64,000 nucleotides of DNA, from assembly GCA_016710745.1 (NCBI GenBank), contig JADJVB010000012.1, positions 1 through 64,000 on the forward strand, in the 5' to 3' direction. Positions within the stretch are counted from its first letter, which is position 1. The number at the start of each line of letters is the position of its first letter. The notes beneath the pieces are model-generated. The model was not told the DNA's origin, made no database searches, and saw only the letters and a program-made list of their open reading frames with translations. This stretch comes from Chitinophagaceae bacterium. GTDB lineage: Bacteria; Bacteroidota; Bacteroidia; Chitinophagales; Chitinophagaceae. The position numbers and the translations under genes were made by a program. This document shows positions 9,111 through 18,228 of the stretch, piece after piece.

Positions 9111-9491
9111 TTATAAAATATTTTCCGAAAGGAAATTATTAAAATCCAATTTCAATTCACCAAACTGCCTTTCTGCAGCCATTAAATTATGTCGGATCTT
9201 TCTGATCTTTTTGTCAATTTCAGGTTTAAGTTTTTCTTTTTCAAAAATCTCCCTGTCAAATAATTTGTTTAATTCAACAATATCATGCCTGATGAGGCTT
9301 ACCAACTGGTCTTCCTGGATGAACCTGTTTTGAAAATCATCCACTTCTTCCAGTAAATATTTGTCAAATCTGTTTTTGAGAATTTCTGAAAGCCTGTTTT
9401 TAAGGTGAATATTTTCGTCAATTAAATATTCCAGCGTTCTTTTCCAGGTGTTGTATTCGTATTCTATTTGTTTTAGTTTCAACTCAGGCAT
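9111..9491 (-). CDS. Small coiled-coil protein, paralogue of 58029-58418
   Basis: 126 residues, almost entirely charged helix, with the signature W-x-R-x-L-E/F-x8-NxxLKNRLSE (KNRLSEILKNRFDKYLLEEV) and a C-terminal FGELKLDFNNFLSE. The paralogue at 58029 shares NxFLKNRLSE, FQN-F and the FNNL-x-FN-YLS ending. No signal peptide or membrane helix. Function unknown. It heads an operon with the L,D-transpeptidase, and both paralogues lie behind CRP/FNR-like boxes, which is the main clue to a stress role. Confidence 0.7.
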   Translation of the reverse strand: MPELKLKQIEYEYNTWKRTLEYLIDENIHLKNRLSEILKNRFDKYLLEEVDDFQNRFIQEDQLVSLIRHDIVELNKLFDREIFEKEKLKPEIDKKIRKIRHNLMAAERQFGELKLDFNNFLSENIL

Positions 9492-9544
9492 ATGATTTCA
9501 TTTGCTTATTCTGTAATGAGGATTTAAATCTTTGCAACTTTAGT

Positions 9545-9609
9545 GTAAGGTAGAAAAAGTAGGAGACCGCGGTAAGAATATCTATCATTATAAATCCTGA
9601 CATTCGTCA
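9545..9609 (-). promoter_or_regulatory. CRP/FNR-like box before the coiled-coil/Ldt operon
   Basis: TGACATTCGTCA at 9598-9609, with TACCTTAC (two mismatches to TAnnTTTG, minus strand) at 9545-9552. The last base of that element lies 58.5 bases from the box centre. The box is strong and the -7 element poor. Confidence 0.4.
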
Positions 9610-9647
9610 ATGTATTTTTACCTGCTCTCTTTAATGGAATAAATAAC

Positions 9648-9678
9648 AAAGCCCCACCATACTGTGCGGCAGGGCTTT
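9648..9678. terminator. Intrinsic terminator after hsp20
   Basis: AAAGCCC (9648-9654) pairs with GGGCTTT (9672-9678), a 7-bp stem within 31 bases. It sits 20 bases beyond the Hsp20 stop, and on the minus strand the hairpin is followed by a T-rich stretch. Confidence 0.6.
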
Positions 9679-9697
9679 AAGCTAATCGGCAGCGGGC

Positions 9698-10147
9698 TTA
9701 TTTCACAGCGATGTGTTTCGCTGACAGCATTTTTGCCCCTTCTTTATAGGGTAGTGAGATCTTCAAAACACCATCTTCATACTTAGCCTCTATTTTTTCC
9801 TTATTAACTTCTTCGGGTAACGTAAAACTGCGGCTGAAACAGGAATAGTTGAACTCCTTGCGGGTAAACTTTTTATCCTTTTCTTCCTTGTTTTCTTCTT
9901 TTTCAGAACTGATGGTAAGGATATTGCCTTCCACATCAATTTTGAAGTCATCTTTTTTCATCCCCGGGATAGCCATTGATACCAGATAATCTTTTTTATT
10001 TTCGGTAATGTTTACAGCGGGTATATTCATTGTTTTACCCCATAAATTACCATTGCCTTCATCAAAGAATCCGTTCCATGGCCTGAAAAAATCATCAAAT
10101 ACAGATGGCATTCTGTCAATTGGTTTGTTTAATGCTAGCGTTCCCAT
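9698..10147 (-). CDS. Hsp20/alpha-crystallin small heat shock protein
   Basis: 149 residues with a short N-terminal arm (MPSVFDDFFRPWNGFF) and an alpha-crystallin domain from about residue 45 (PAVNITENKKDYLVSMAIPG) to the conserved A-x-Y-x-D-GVLKISLP at about 125-137. ATP-independent holdase that keeps unfolding proteins soluble. It is monocistronic: a terminator lies downstream, and a well-formed CRP/FNR-like box with a perfect -7 element lies upstream. The second, divergent Hsp20 at 17762 has the same promoter arrangement. Confidence 0.95.
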   Translation of the reverse strand: MGTLALNKPIDRMPSVFDDFFRPWNGFFDEGNGNLWGKTMNIPAVNITENKKDYLVSMAIPGMKKDDFKIDVEGNILTISSEKEENKEEKDKKFTRKEFNYSCFSRSFTLPEEVNKEKIEAKYEDGVLKISLPYKEGAKMLSAKHIAVK

Positions 10148-10190
10148 GATAACCTCCTTTTATTTTTAATTATTAATATTGTTTACCCCA

Positions 10191-10255
10191 CAAATGTATT
10201 TCGTGTTAGAATTCTATACGAGAACGCCGGTCAATAAAAACAATGAGTGTGGTCA
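10191..10255 (-). promoter_or_regulatory. CRP/FNR-like box and -7 element of hsp20
   Basis: TGAGTGTGGTCA at 10244-10255 and a perfect minus-strand -7 TACATTTG at 10191-10198. Box centre to last base of the -7 element is 58.5 bases, identical to the crp, ccoS and usp (46403) promoters. Confidence 0.6.
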
Positions 10256-10286
10256 CCAGAAAAAGTCTTTTTGCAAACGATCCGTT

Positions 10287-10673
10287 TTATAAATGCTCAA
10301 TCACTTTTTGCAATTTGGCACCAATTTCCATGGCCAGATCCTGGAGTTCCAGATTCTTTATCAACATCATTGAGGTAGCCGGATTTATAGCGGACACTTC
10401 GATTTGGCCGGTTATCTTTTCCTGTACAATAATATTGCAGGGTAACATGGTGCCGATCTTGTCTTCTGCCTGTAATGCTTTGTAGGCAAATGGCGGATTG
10501 CAGGCACCGAGGATCTTGTAATTATAAAAGTCAACATCCAGTTTGTTCTTTAACGTTGCTTTCAGATCGATCTCAGTTAGTATGCCAAAGCCTTCTGTTT
10601 TCAACACTTCGGTAACCCTTTCAACGGTTTGGTCAAAATTGCCCTTGATGGTTTTGGTGAAATAATAATACAT
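10287..10673 (-). CDS. DUF302 family protein
   Basis: 128 residues with the DUF302 hallmarks: an N-terminal beta strand, T-x-E-G-F-G-I-L-T-E-I-D, the motif YKILGACNPPFAYKAL near residues 52-67, and LPCNIIVQE around 78-86. The fold is a small alpha/beta homodimer whose biochemical role is not known; members often sit with denitrification, Usp or sulfur-redox genes. It lies 31 bases downstream of the phospholipase D-type gene and is probably in the same transcript. Confidence 0.85.
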   Translation of the reverse strand: MYYYFTKTIKGNFDQTVERVTEVLKTEGFGILTEIDLKATLKNKLDVDFYNYKILGACNPPFAYKALQAEDKIGTMLPCNIIVQEKITGQIEVSAINPATSMMLIKNLELQDLAMEIGAKLQKVIEHL

Positions 10674-10704
10674 GGTATATATTTTAAAATGATCAATTAG
10701 CCAT

Positions 10705-11904
10705 TTAGTTTAACAGCACCGGTTTATTTTCCCGGGGGAAATTGTACGTAACAATATAGAAGATGACCCGTATCATTTCATAGGAGCACCATCGTATAAA
10801 TTGTTTGAATATGTTTTTCGAATGGGCATGCGCTTCCTCGGTAATGGAAACACAATCATGTTTAATAATGCTGTCAAATACCTGGTCAGCCTGTAGTGCG
10901 AAACCTGGGTTATGTACATTTACATTTAATTCAATACTGGCGTAGGCGCTTAGATTATTGATATTATACGATCCGATGGTTAGCCACGCACTGTCGCATA
11001 TAGCCACTTTTGCGTGCAACACAGTGGGTTCATATTCGAACAATTCTATTTTATTTCTGAGCAACCAGTCGTACATCCAGCGCTCAGCATATTTAGCCAC
11101 TTTAACATCCGAAATCCCTGCTGTGATCACCCGGATCTTTACACCGCGCTTTGAGGCATTTTTCAACAATCTCCTGATCACTTTTCCGGGCAAAAAATAA
11201 CTGCACATAATATTGATGTGCGACTTTGCATGCGTGAACATATCGACATAGGTTTCTGATATTTCATTTTTCCGCCTTATCCAGTCATTCCTTTTCATGG
11301 CGGTTTTACAGCGTTCTTCCTCATTATAACTAAATGTAAGTTTCATTTCCTCGCAGGGTGTTAAACCCATTTTTTCGGGAAAGCTATTCCAGGTCTTCCA
11401 GCAAAGCACACAGAGGTCGTTAGCCACTTCTCCTTCCACATATAGGGCAAAATCGAGCCAGGCTGGTTTTCCCGGCATATCGTTGTACCGGTTGGATATA
11501 TTAATTCCACCCGTAATGGCATATTTGCCATCGGCCACAAATATTTTGTGGTGCATTCTTCGCCCAAAATAGAATTGTTTGCTTTTAAAGAAGGGTTCAA
11601 AAAAACGAAAGTGAACACCTGCTGTATTTAATTCTGCGAGAAATTTTTCGGATAAATCCTGAGAGGCGTAGCCATCTACCAGTAAGTGAACGGATACTTT
11701 TCGGGCGGAAGCGGCTTTTAACGCATCAGCTATAAATTTCCCCGTTTCATCATCATCAAAAATATAGGCTTGTACGTGGATGCTTTCTGTAGCCTGGTTT
11801 ATCAGTTCCATCAACAGACCAAAATAGTCTTTTCCACCCCTGATCAATTTTACTTTATTGAACGAAGACCGGGCAGTTGACATTTTATTTTTTGCAGTAA
11901 CCAT
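10705..11904 (-). CDS. Phospholipase D-superfamily protein (cardiolipin synthase-like)
   Basis: Two complete HKD motifs: HHKIFVADGKYAITGGIN around residues 116-133 and HAKVAICDSAWLTIGSYNIN around 293-312. The protein has 399 residues and lacks the two N-terminal transmembrane helices of ClsA, so it resembles ClsB/ClsC-type synthases that join phosphatidylglycerol with another phospholipid at the membrane surface. The hydrophobic C-terminal stretch (YEMIRVIFYIVTY) may bind the membrane. It is divergent from the Usp at 12069 and upstream of DUF302. I find no good -7 element for it in the shared intergenic region. Confidence 0.85.
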   Translation of the reverse strand: MVTAKNKMSTARSSFNKVKLIRGGKDYFGLLMELINQATESIHVQAYIFDDDETGKFIADALKAASARKVSVHLLVDGYASQDLSEKFLAELNTAGVHFRFFEPFFKSKQFYFGRRMHHKIFVADGKYAITGGINISNRYNDMPGKPAWLDFALYVEGEVANDLCVLCWKTWNSFPEKMGLTPCEEMKLTFSYNEEERCKTAMKRNDWIRRKNEISETYVDMFTHAKSHINIMCSYFLPGKVIRRLLKNASKRGVKIRVITAGISDVKVAKYAERWMYDWLLRNKIELFEYEPTVLHAKVAICDSAWLTIGSYNINNLSAYASIELNVNVHNPGFALQADQVFDSIIKHDCVSITEEAHAHSKNIFKQFIRWCSYEMIRVIFYIVTYNFPRENKPVLLN

Positions 11905-11999
11905 ATCTTAACAGGTGCGTGATGTTGAGTTTGTATTTTGATGTATAAGGATAGATAGATTTTGCTAAAAAAATATGGTGCCTGTATCATACAAATGAA

Positions 12000-12042
12000 T
12001 GATTATCGTCATTTTAGTTCAGGGGGCATTAAAATATATTTG
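12000..12042 (+). promoter_or_regulatory. CRP/FNR-like box and -7 element of usp (12069)
   Basis: TGATTATCGTCA at 12000-12011 and a perfect -7 TATATTTG at 12035-12042. The centre-to-end distance is 36.5 bases, the class II-like arrangement. The start codon follows 27 bases after the -7 element. Confidence 0.6.
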
Positions 12043-12068
12043 TTATATATGAAGTAAACGATGTTATC

Positions 12069-12911
12069 ATGAAAAAGTATTTGGCGGTATTTGATGGATA
12101 TAAGTTTTCAAAAACTACCCTGCATTATGCCGTTCAGCTGGCTAAACTTAATGAAGCACATCTGGTTGGGGTTTTTCTCGACGAGTTTATTTATTATACC
12201 TACGATTGGAATAAGATCTACAAAACCTATGAAAACCCCGAAGAGATCATAAAGAAGCTTGACGCCAAAGACCAGACGAAAAGAGACGAGGCCGTTAACC
12301 TGTTTCAGCAGGCCTGTGGTAAGGCCAAAATAAATTTCAGCGTTCACCGCGATAAAAAAATTGCCCTGCAGGAACTGAAACATGAAAGCATGTTTGCCGA
12401 CCTTATTATGATTACCAAAAATGAAACTTTTACCCGGTACAAGGAAAAAATACCAACCCGGTTCATAAAAAATTTATTGGCAGATGTACAATGCCCGGTT
12501 TTGGTTGTACCGGGCTCTTTTAAGCTGATCGACAAGATCATTTTATTATACGATGGCAGGCCTTCCTCTTTGTATGCTTTAAAGATGTTTAGTTACCTGG
12601 CCGATAACCTGAAACAACTGCCCGTTGAAATATTCACCGTAAATGATTATTTCCCGGCTACGCTGCGACTGCCGGATAACAAGTTAATGCGGGAGTTTAT
12701 AAAAAGGCATTTCCCGAATGCGACATTTACGGTGGTAAAAGGCGGCGCCGAAGAACAGATCCTTGGCTATCTCAGAAACCATAAGGAAAACGAGCTGGTG
12801 GTATTGGGGGCTTACCAGAGAAGTGACCTGTCGCGTTTGTTTAAAAAAAGTATGGCCGACAGGCTGATGCAGGAGCTCGACGTTCCCTTATTTGTAGCGC
12901 ATAGCAGGTAA
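12069..12911 (+). CDS. Universal stress protein, tandem Usp domains
   Basis: 280 residues in two Usp halves: MKKYLAVFDGYKFSKTTLHY starts the first, and LIDKIILLYDGRPSSLYALK begins the second near residue 155. Neither half has the full ATP loop G-x2-G-x9-G-S/T; the second has GAYQRSDLSRLFKKSMAD, a K/R-rich version seen in Bacteroidota Usps. It therefore may not bind ATP in the classic way. Very similar in layout to the Usp at 46403. It is followed after 35 bases by another Usp and preceded by a CRP/FNR-like box. Confidence 0.9.
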   Translation: MKKYLAVFDGYKFSKTTLHYAVQLAKLNEAHLVGVFLDEFIYYTYDWNKIYKTYENPEEIIKKLDAKDQTKRDEAVNLFQQACGKAKINFSVHRDKKIALQELKHESMFADLIMITKNETFTRYKEKIPTRFIKNLLADVQCPVLVVPGSFKLIDKIILLYDGRPSSLYALKMFSYLADNLKQLPVEIFTVNDYFPATLRLPDNKLMREFIKRHFPNATFTVVKGGAEEQILGYLRNHKENELVVLGAYQRSDLSRLFKKSMADRLMQELDVPLFVAHSR

Positions 12912-12946
12912 GAGAAAATTATTTTATCGTATTAAAATGTAAAAAT

Positions 12947-13903
12947 ATGAAACGGATATTGGTGCCCACCGACTTTTCGCCAACAGCCGAAAGGGCCTTT
13001 CGGGTGGCGTTGGATATTTCTGAAAAGTCCGGGGGACTGGTTATTCTGTATCATGCGTATTCGCCTGAAAAAAATCAGTTGATCAGTTCTGCTGAACAAA
13101 GGGAGCTATTCAATAAACAAACGGAGGTTAACCTGGTTAAAAAACTGCAGCGCTTAAAAAAGAAGGTAACCAAAAATACCGGTAATATAGCGGTATCAAC
13201 GGTTCTGGGCCGTTCACCCGTGGTTGATAATATTCTTGGGTTTGCCGAACACAATCATATTGACCTGATTGTTATGGGCACGCAGGGAGCCAGTGGTTTG
13301 CGGAAAACCATTGTTGGTTCGGTGGCCGCTAAAGTAGCCGACCATGCCGATATACCGGTTTTGCTGGTACCGGAAAAATATGAATGGAAAGATCCGGAGC
13401 ATATTTTGTTTACGAGTAATTATGTTTCCTCCGATAAACAGGCACTGGCCATGTTACTGGATTTGGCAAAACTGTACAAAACAGGCGTTACCGTTATCCA
13501 TTTGATCAACGCTTATTTAACCGCTACCGAAAAGGAAAAGGAAAAAGCAGCCTTTGACAGTTATGCTTATGCCCTGCAGCGGGAATGTAGCGGGTACAAA
13601 ATTAAATTTAAATTACTGGAGACAAGTTCGTTCATTGAAACCATGGAAAATTTAGATAAGAACATACCTTATGATATTGTTGCTATGATACGCAGGAACA
13701 AAAGTTTTTATGAGAAATTCTTTGTAGGCAGCTTTACCAATAATATGGCCTATATAACCAAACAGCTTTTGTTGATCATTCCGCAAGAGATGGGATTAGC
13801 CGTTGAAAAAGACATGAAGAAAACGCATACTGCAGCGCTTCCCATACCCCATGATAATTTGCAAATTGAAAAAATCAGAAAAAGGAAACCTGCTGCAAAA
13901 TAG
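12947..13903 (+). CDS. Universal stress protein with canonical ATP loop
   Basis: 318 residues: first UspA domain (MKRILVPTDFSPTAERAFRV, then VMGTQGASGLRKTIVGSVA with the full G-x2-G-x9-G-S ATP-binding motif near residues 110-126) and a degenerate second domain ending with a basic tail IRKRKPAAK. It directly follows another Usp, so both are probably made from the promoter at 12035. Likely a cytosolic ATP-binding stress protein. Confidence 0.9.
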   Translation: MKRILVPTDFSPTAERAFRVALDISEKSGGLVILYHAYSPEKNQLISSAEQRELFNKQTEVNLVKKLQRLKKKVTKNTGNIAVSTVLGRSPVVDNILGFAEHNHIDLIVMGTQGASGLRKTIVGSVAAKVADHADIPVLLVPEKYEWKDPEHILFTSNYVSSDKQALAMLLDLAKLYKTGVTVIHLINAYLTATEKEKEKAAFDSYAYALQRECSGYKIKFKLLETSSFIETMENLDKNIPYDIVAMIRRNKSFYEKFFVGSFTNNMAYITKQLLLIIPQEMGLAVEKDMKKTHTAALPIPHDNLQIEKIRKRKPAAK

Positions 13904-14010
13904 CCTGGTCATTAAATAGTACCTGTATAAATAATTATGTTCTTTTCCCGGCGCGTTTCCGGGCGCTTCAGTATGGTTGCCACAAAGCTGCAACAAACAC
14001 AAATACCTAC

Positions 14011-15021
14011 ATGAACAATTTGTATCTAAATATATTGGGATTTGTTGCCAGTGCCGCTGTCATTATTTATAGTGGTGCTAAACTGTCATTTTACGGAGAC
14101 AAAATTGCCAATCTAACCGGCATGGGCAAAGCCTGGATCGGCCTTATCTTGATGGCATCTGTTACATCGCTGCCCGAACTGATCACAGGCATCAGCTCGG
14201 TTGCGATTGTTAAGGCGCCCAACCTGGCTGCCGGCGACATCTTTGGCAGTTGCGTGTTTAACCTGCTCATTCTATCTGTATTGGATTCCAGGGTTAAAAA
14301 GCCGCTTTTTTCACTGGTGAAATCGGGTCATATTGTTGCCGCCATTTTCAGTATCATGTTACTTGCCGTTGCCGGAGTAGCTATTTACCTGGCTGATGAA
14401 ATAGCCGACATATTATGGATAAGCAGCTTTTCATTTATTCTGTTTGGGATTTACCTGGTAGCCATTTGGGGTATTTTTAAATATGAACAAGCTGCTATCC
14501 TGGAACTTCCGGCTCCGGTGATCGTGAACACCGTTTCGCGGGCTGCTGAACTTAAAAAAGTAATTGGCGGTTATGGTATACACGCATTGATTGTAATTGG
14601 AGCAGCCATTTTTCTTCCTTATTTTGGTAAAAATGTGGCAACAGCAACAGGTTTAAGCAATTCTTTTTTTGGTACACTGTTTTTGGCTGCTGCCACTTCT
14701 TTACCCGAACTGGCCGTATCACTGGCGGCGCTAAGAATGGGGTCGTTGGATATGGCCGTGGGGAATTTATTCGGCAGCAATGTGTTTAATATGTTTATCC
14801 TGGGATTAGACGATGTATTTTACAGAGAAGGATCCTTATTCAAAAATATATCTCATTCTCATTTACTTTCTGTTTTTATCATCATCATCATGACGGCAGT
14901 TGCAGGTCTTGGCCTTCTTTTTAAACCGAGAAAAAAACAGGTATGGTTATTCAGTCTCGATACATTCATTATTATTCTGTTATACCTGGCACTTATGGTT
15001 TATTTATTTTTGAAAATGTAA
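14011..15021 (+). CDS. Calcium/cation antiporter (CaCA family, YrbG-like)
   Basis: 336 residues, about ten transmembrane helices, with both inverted alpha repeats: GLILMASVTSLPELITGISS with GDIFGSCVFNLLIL near residues 45-95, and LFLAAATSLPELAVSLAAL with GNLFGSNVFNMFIL in the second half. These acidic SLPEL motifs bind Ca2+ in the YrbG/NCX fold, so the protein should exchange Na+ or H+ for Ca2+ in the inner membrane. Only 3 bases separate its stop from the Ca2+-ATPase start, giving a two-gene calcium export operon. A CRP/FNR-like box is not visible upstream. Confidence 0.9.
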   Translation: MNNLYLNILGFVASAAVIIYSGAKLSFYGDKIANLTGMGKAWIGLILMASVTSLPELITGISSVAIVKAPNLAAGDIFGSCVFNLLILSVLDSRVKKPLFSLVKSGHIVAAIFSIMLLAVAGVAIYLADEIADILWISSFSFILFGIYLVAIWGIFKYEQAAILELPAPVIVNTVSRAAELKKVIGGYGIHALIVIGAAIFLPYFGKNVATATGLSNSFFGTLFLAAATSLPELAVSLAALRMGSLDMAVGNLFGSNVFNMFILGLDDVFYREGSLFKNISHSHLLSVFIIIIMTAVAGLGLLFKPRKKQVWLFSLDTFIIILLYLALMVYLFLKM

Positions 15022-15024
15022 AAC

Positions 15025-17640
15025 TTGAAGATGAACTGGCACAGATTAAGCATACCGGAAATATTTGAATTATTGGGATCGGGGCAACAGGGGTTAAGCG
15101 TACAGGCGGCAGAAGAAAAGCTGAATACGATTGGTGCCAACGAATTACAGGAGGGGCAAAAGAAAACCATAACCGGCATACTGTTATCGCAGTTTAAGGA
15201 TGTCATGATCCTCATATTACTGGCAGCCGCCATCATATCCGCGGTAATTGGTGACCTGACGGACTCCATCGTTATTCTTTTCATCGTAGTATTAAATGCC
15301 CTTGTTGGGTTTTTACAGGAATACCGGGCAGAGAAAGCTATGCAGGCATTAAAGCAAATGGCTGTTACGCAAACCAAGGTGCTACGTGATGGGGTTATCA
15401 ACTGGTTACCGGCAACCAGGTTGGTGCCGGGTGATATGATTGTATTGGAAGCCGGCGATGCCGTACCTGCCGATGTCCGGATCGTTGAGTCTTTCAATTT
15501 AAAAATTGACGAAGCCGCTCTAACCGGTGAATCGGTGGCCATTGATAAGATTACAGACCCAATTGAAATCGATAAATTAGCTGTTGGCGATAGAAAAAAC
15601 ATGGCCTTTAAAGGCACTTTTGTTACCTATGGCCGTGGTAACGCAGTGGTGGTTGCAACCGGCATGCAAACCGAATTGGGCCATATTGCCAAAATGCTAC
15701 AGGAAGGGGAGAGCCTTACTCCTTTGCAGCTACGGATGGCTTCATTCGCAAAAAAACTGTCTGCCCTGGTTTTGTTTTTGTGCGTTTTATTTTTTGTTGC
15801 CGGTTGGTTGCGTGGTGAAGACCTGTTGAAAATGCTGCTCACCAGTATCTCGCTGGCAGTAGCTGCTATCCCGGAAGCGTTGCCGGCAGTTATCACTATT
15901 TCTCTTGCCTTAGCCGCAAAAAGGATGATTCGGTTTAACAGCCTGATCCGGAAACTACCGGCTGTTGAAACACTGGGTTCTGTTACTTTTATCTGTACTG
16001 ATAAAACCGGTACCCTTACAAAAAACAAAATGTTTGTAGAAGAGGTTTTTGTAAACGGGCAATTGTATGCCAGGAGTCAACTGGCAACAATTAAGCAAAA
16101 TGAACCGTTCTCCTTATTGATGCATGCTTTTGCATTGAATAACGATGCTGCGGAAGATGCCGGTAATAATATAACAGGCGACAGTACAGAAATCGCCTTA
16201 TTGGAAATGGCAAGGGAATTAGATATTCATAGAGATGAATGGCCCAGGTTGGCGGAAATTGCTTTTGAGGCTGAAAGAAAACTGATGACCACTTTTCATC
16301 AACATGATAATAAGGTGATTTCTTTCACCAAAGGTGCACCCGATATTTTACTGCAGCAGTGTGTAGATATAAATATGCCGCATTTGCAACAACAGGTAGA
16401 TGATATGGCTTCAAAAGGGCATCGGGTTTTAGGTTTTGCTTATCGGTATTGGGATGCCAGGCCGGATAAGCCCGATCAGGAGATACACGAAAAAGAGTTG
16501 CATTTTTTAGGGTTAACCGGAATCATAGACCCCCCACGGGAAGAAGTTTTTGAGGCCGTTGCTCAATGTAAAACGGCAGGTATTGTACCGGTAATGATAA
16601 CCGGCGATCATCCGCTTACCGCAAAAACAATTGCTCAACGCATTGGCATATTAAGCAGTCAAAATGATTTACTTGTAACCGGCCTGCAACTTGCTGAGAT
16701 GGATAACGATCATTTTTCGGCAAAAGCAGAAAGGATAAAGGTATATGCCCGTGTATCGCCTGAACAAAAACTGCAGATCGTAAAAATGCTTCAGCGTAAA
16801 GGGCATTATGTGGCCATGACGGGTGACGGGGTTAATGATGCGCCTTCATTAAAGCGTGCAAATATCGGCATAGCCATGGGGATTACAGGTACCGATGTAT
16901 CAAAGGAAGCAGCGCATATGATCTTACTGGATGATAATTTTTCAACCATTGTAAAAGCGGTACGGGAAGGGCGAAGGATCTATGATAATATCCTGAAGTT
17001 TATCAAGTATCTGATGACCACAAACTCCGGAGAATTATGGACCCTGTTATTGGGGCCAATAATTGGACTACCCATTGCTTTGCTACCGATTCATATCTTA
17101 TGGATCAATTTGGTGTCAGATGGGTTACCTGCCATTTCACTATCGTTTGAAAAAGCAGAAGCAGATATTATGAATCGTCCGCCCAGGCCGCCCGGGGAAA
17201 CCGTTTTCGCCAACGGCAGAGGCTTGCATATGATTTGGGTGGGCATGTTGATGGCGGGTATTACGTTGGCTTTGCAGGGATGGGCAATTAACCATGGCCT
17301 GCACTGGCAAACCATCGTTTTTAATGTTTTATGTTTATGCCAGATGGGGCATGTATTGGCCATACGTTCCGAAAAAAGATCGTTTTTCAGTATTGGGCTG
17401 TTTTCAAATAAACCGCTGATAGGTTCTGTTTTAATTGTCATGATCCTTCAGATCATAATCACCTACACGCCTTTTTTTCAACCGGTTTTTCATACAGAAG
17501 CGCTTTCGGTAAAAGAATTTATTATTGTTGGAGCAGCCTCTTCTTTAGTATTTTTTGCTGTGGAAATTGAAAAAATATATTCAAGAAGGAGGCGGAAAAC
17601 GGTTGAAAAACCGGCAGCCAGAATAGTTGGCTGGCCATGA
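15025..17640 (+). CDS. P-type Ca2+-transporting ATPase (type IIA-like)
   Basis: 871 residues with N-terminal cation-ATPase domain, TGES motif (actuator), PEALP in helix M4 (type IIA signature is PEGLP), phosphorylation motif DKTGTLT with Asp326, KGAPD in the nucleotide domain, and MTGDGVNDAPSLK hinge. Six C-terminal helices follow. The layout matches SERCA/PMR1-like Ca2+ pumps (PacL family). It would pump Ca2+ out of the cytosol with ATP, complementing the exchanger encoded 3 bases upstream. The final residues are basic and unlikely to be a regulatory domain. Confidence 0.92.
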   Translation: MKMNWHRLSIPEIFELLGSGQQGLSVQAAEEKLNTIGANELQEGQKKTITGILLSQFKDVMILILLAAAIISAVIGDLTDSIVILFIVVLNALVGFLQEYRAEKAMQALKQMAVTQTKVLRDGVINWLPATRLVPGDMIVLEAGDAVPADVRIVESFNLKIDEAALTGESVAIDKITDPIEIDKLAVGDRKNMAFKGTFVTYGRGNAVVVATGMQTELGHIAKMLQEGESLTPLQLRMASFAKKLSALVLFLCVLFFVAGWLRGEDLLKMLLTSISLAVAAIPEALPAVITISLALAAKRMIRFNSLIRKLPAVETLGSVTFICTDKTGTLTKNKMFVEEVFVNGQLYARSQLATIKQNEPFSLLMHAFALNNDAAEDAGNNITGDSTEIALLEMARELDIHRDEWPRLAEIAFEAERKLMTTFHQHDNKVISFTKGAPDILLQQCVDINMPHLQQQVDDMASKGHRVLGFAYRYWDARPDKPDQEIHEKELHFLGLTGIIDPPREEVFEAVAQCKTAGIVPVMITGDHPLTAKTIAQRIGILSSQNDLLVTGLQLAEMDNDHFSAKAERIKVYARVSPEQKLQIVKMLQRKGHYVAMTGDGVNDAPSLKRANIGIAMGITGTDVSKEAAHMILLDDNFSTIVKAVREGRRIYDNILKFIKYLMTTNSGELWTLLLGPIIGLPIALLPIHILWINLVSDGLPAISLSFEKAEADIMNRPPRPPGETVFANGRGLHMIWVGMLMAGITLALQGWAINHGLHWQTIVFNVLCLCQMGHVLAIRSEKRSFFSIGLFSNKPLIGSVLIVMILQIIITYTPFFQPVFHTEALSVKEFIIVGAASSLVFFAVEIEKIYSRRRRKTVEKPAARIVGWP

Positions 17641-17761
17641 TGTAGTTATTCTCCCGACCATCTCGTTTTTACTTAACAGCGGATAGGTGTTCTTCTTCCG
17701 GTTTTTTTTAACGGATAAAAAGGAGCGGGTTGGCTAAAACCCGAAACACATTTTCTTACCA

Positions 17762-18208
17762 TTAATAAACCACTATGGTGTTATGTAAATGCTTAACCGG
17801 CCGGCTTGTTTTAGGCATATAAAGCCGCAGTGTACCTGCATTATATTCGGCGCTGATAAAGGCCGCATCAGCCTGGGGCGGTAGCTGTATACTGCGGTTA
17901 AATAAGCCGTAGTTGAATCCACGTGTAGTGGTTTCTCCAATATTGGGGAGGCCACTGTCTTTATGTAGTATGCAAACCGACAACACATTATCATCGGCGT
18001 GTATTAAAAAATCTTCCCGGTTTATTCCGGGTATCGTTAATTCAACGATATAGGAATCCTCCAGTTCGGTAGTAGTTACCGGGGGAAGAATTGATTCCCT
18101 TTCAAAAGAATGTTTAATTTCTTCCTGTAATTCATCTTCATTCATTAATGGAACATAACCCCCGGGATAAATTTGGCAATCGTTGTTATGTATTTTTGCC
18201 TGTTTCAT
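17762..18208 (-). CDS. Divergent Hsp20-like protein
   Basis: 148 residues from the start at 18208. The alpha-crystallin core is recognisable: ELEDSYIVELTIPGINREDF near 50-70, GFNYGLFNRSIQLP, and AEYNAGTLRLYMP at the end. The last motif replaces the usual D-GVL by AGTL, and Cys residues are frequent, so this is a diverged paralogue. The frame also has an ATG at 18229, but that ATG lies within the predicted -7 element (18229-18236) and so upstream of the predicted transcript start. I therefore choose the internal MKQAKIHNN start. Its promoter is the same class as that of the main hsp20. Confidence 0.8.
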   Translation of the reverse strand: MKQAKIHNNDCQIYPGGYVPLMNEDELQEEIKHSFERESILPPVTTTELEDSYIVELTIPGINREDFLIHADDNVLSVCILHKDSGLPNIGETTTRGFNYGLFNRSIQLPPQADAAFISAEYNAGTLRLYMPKTSRPVKHLHNTIVVY

Positions 18209-18228
18209 ATAGCAAACCAATTTCACCA

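Noticed and set aside
11979..11990. GTGCCTGTATCA as a second CRP/FNR-like box before the Usp gene
   Set aside because: Only the right half-site fits and the left half lacks TGA; no -7 element at standard spacing.
15000..15617. 205-codon minus-strand open frame opposite the Ca2+-ATPase gene
   Set aside because: It lies wholly opposite a strongly conserved P-type ATPase and shows no motif; a shadow of the real gene.
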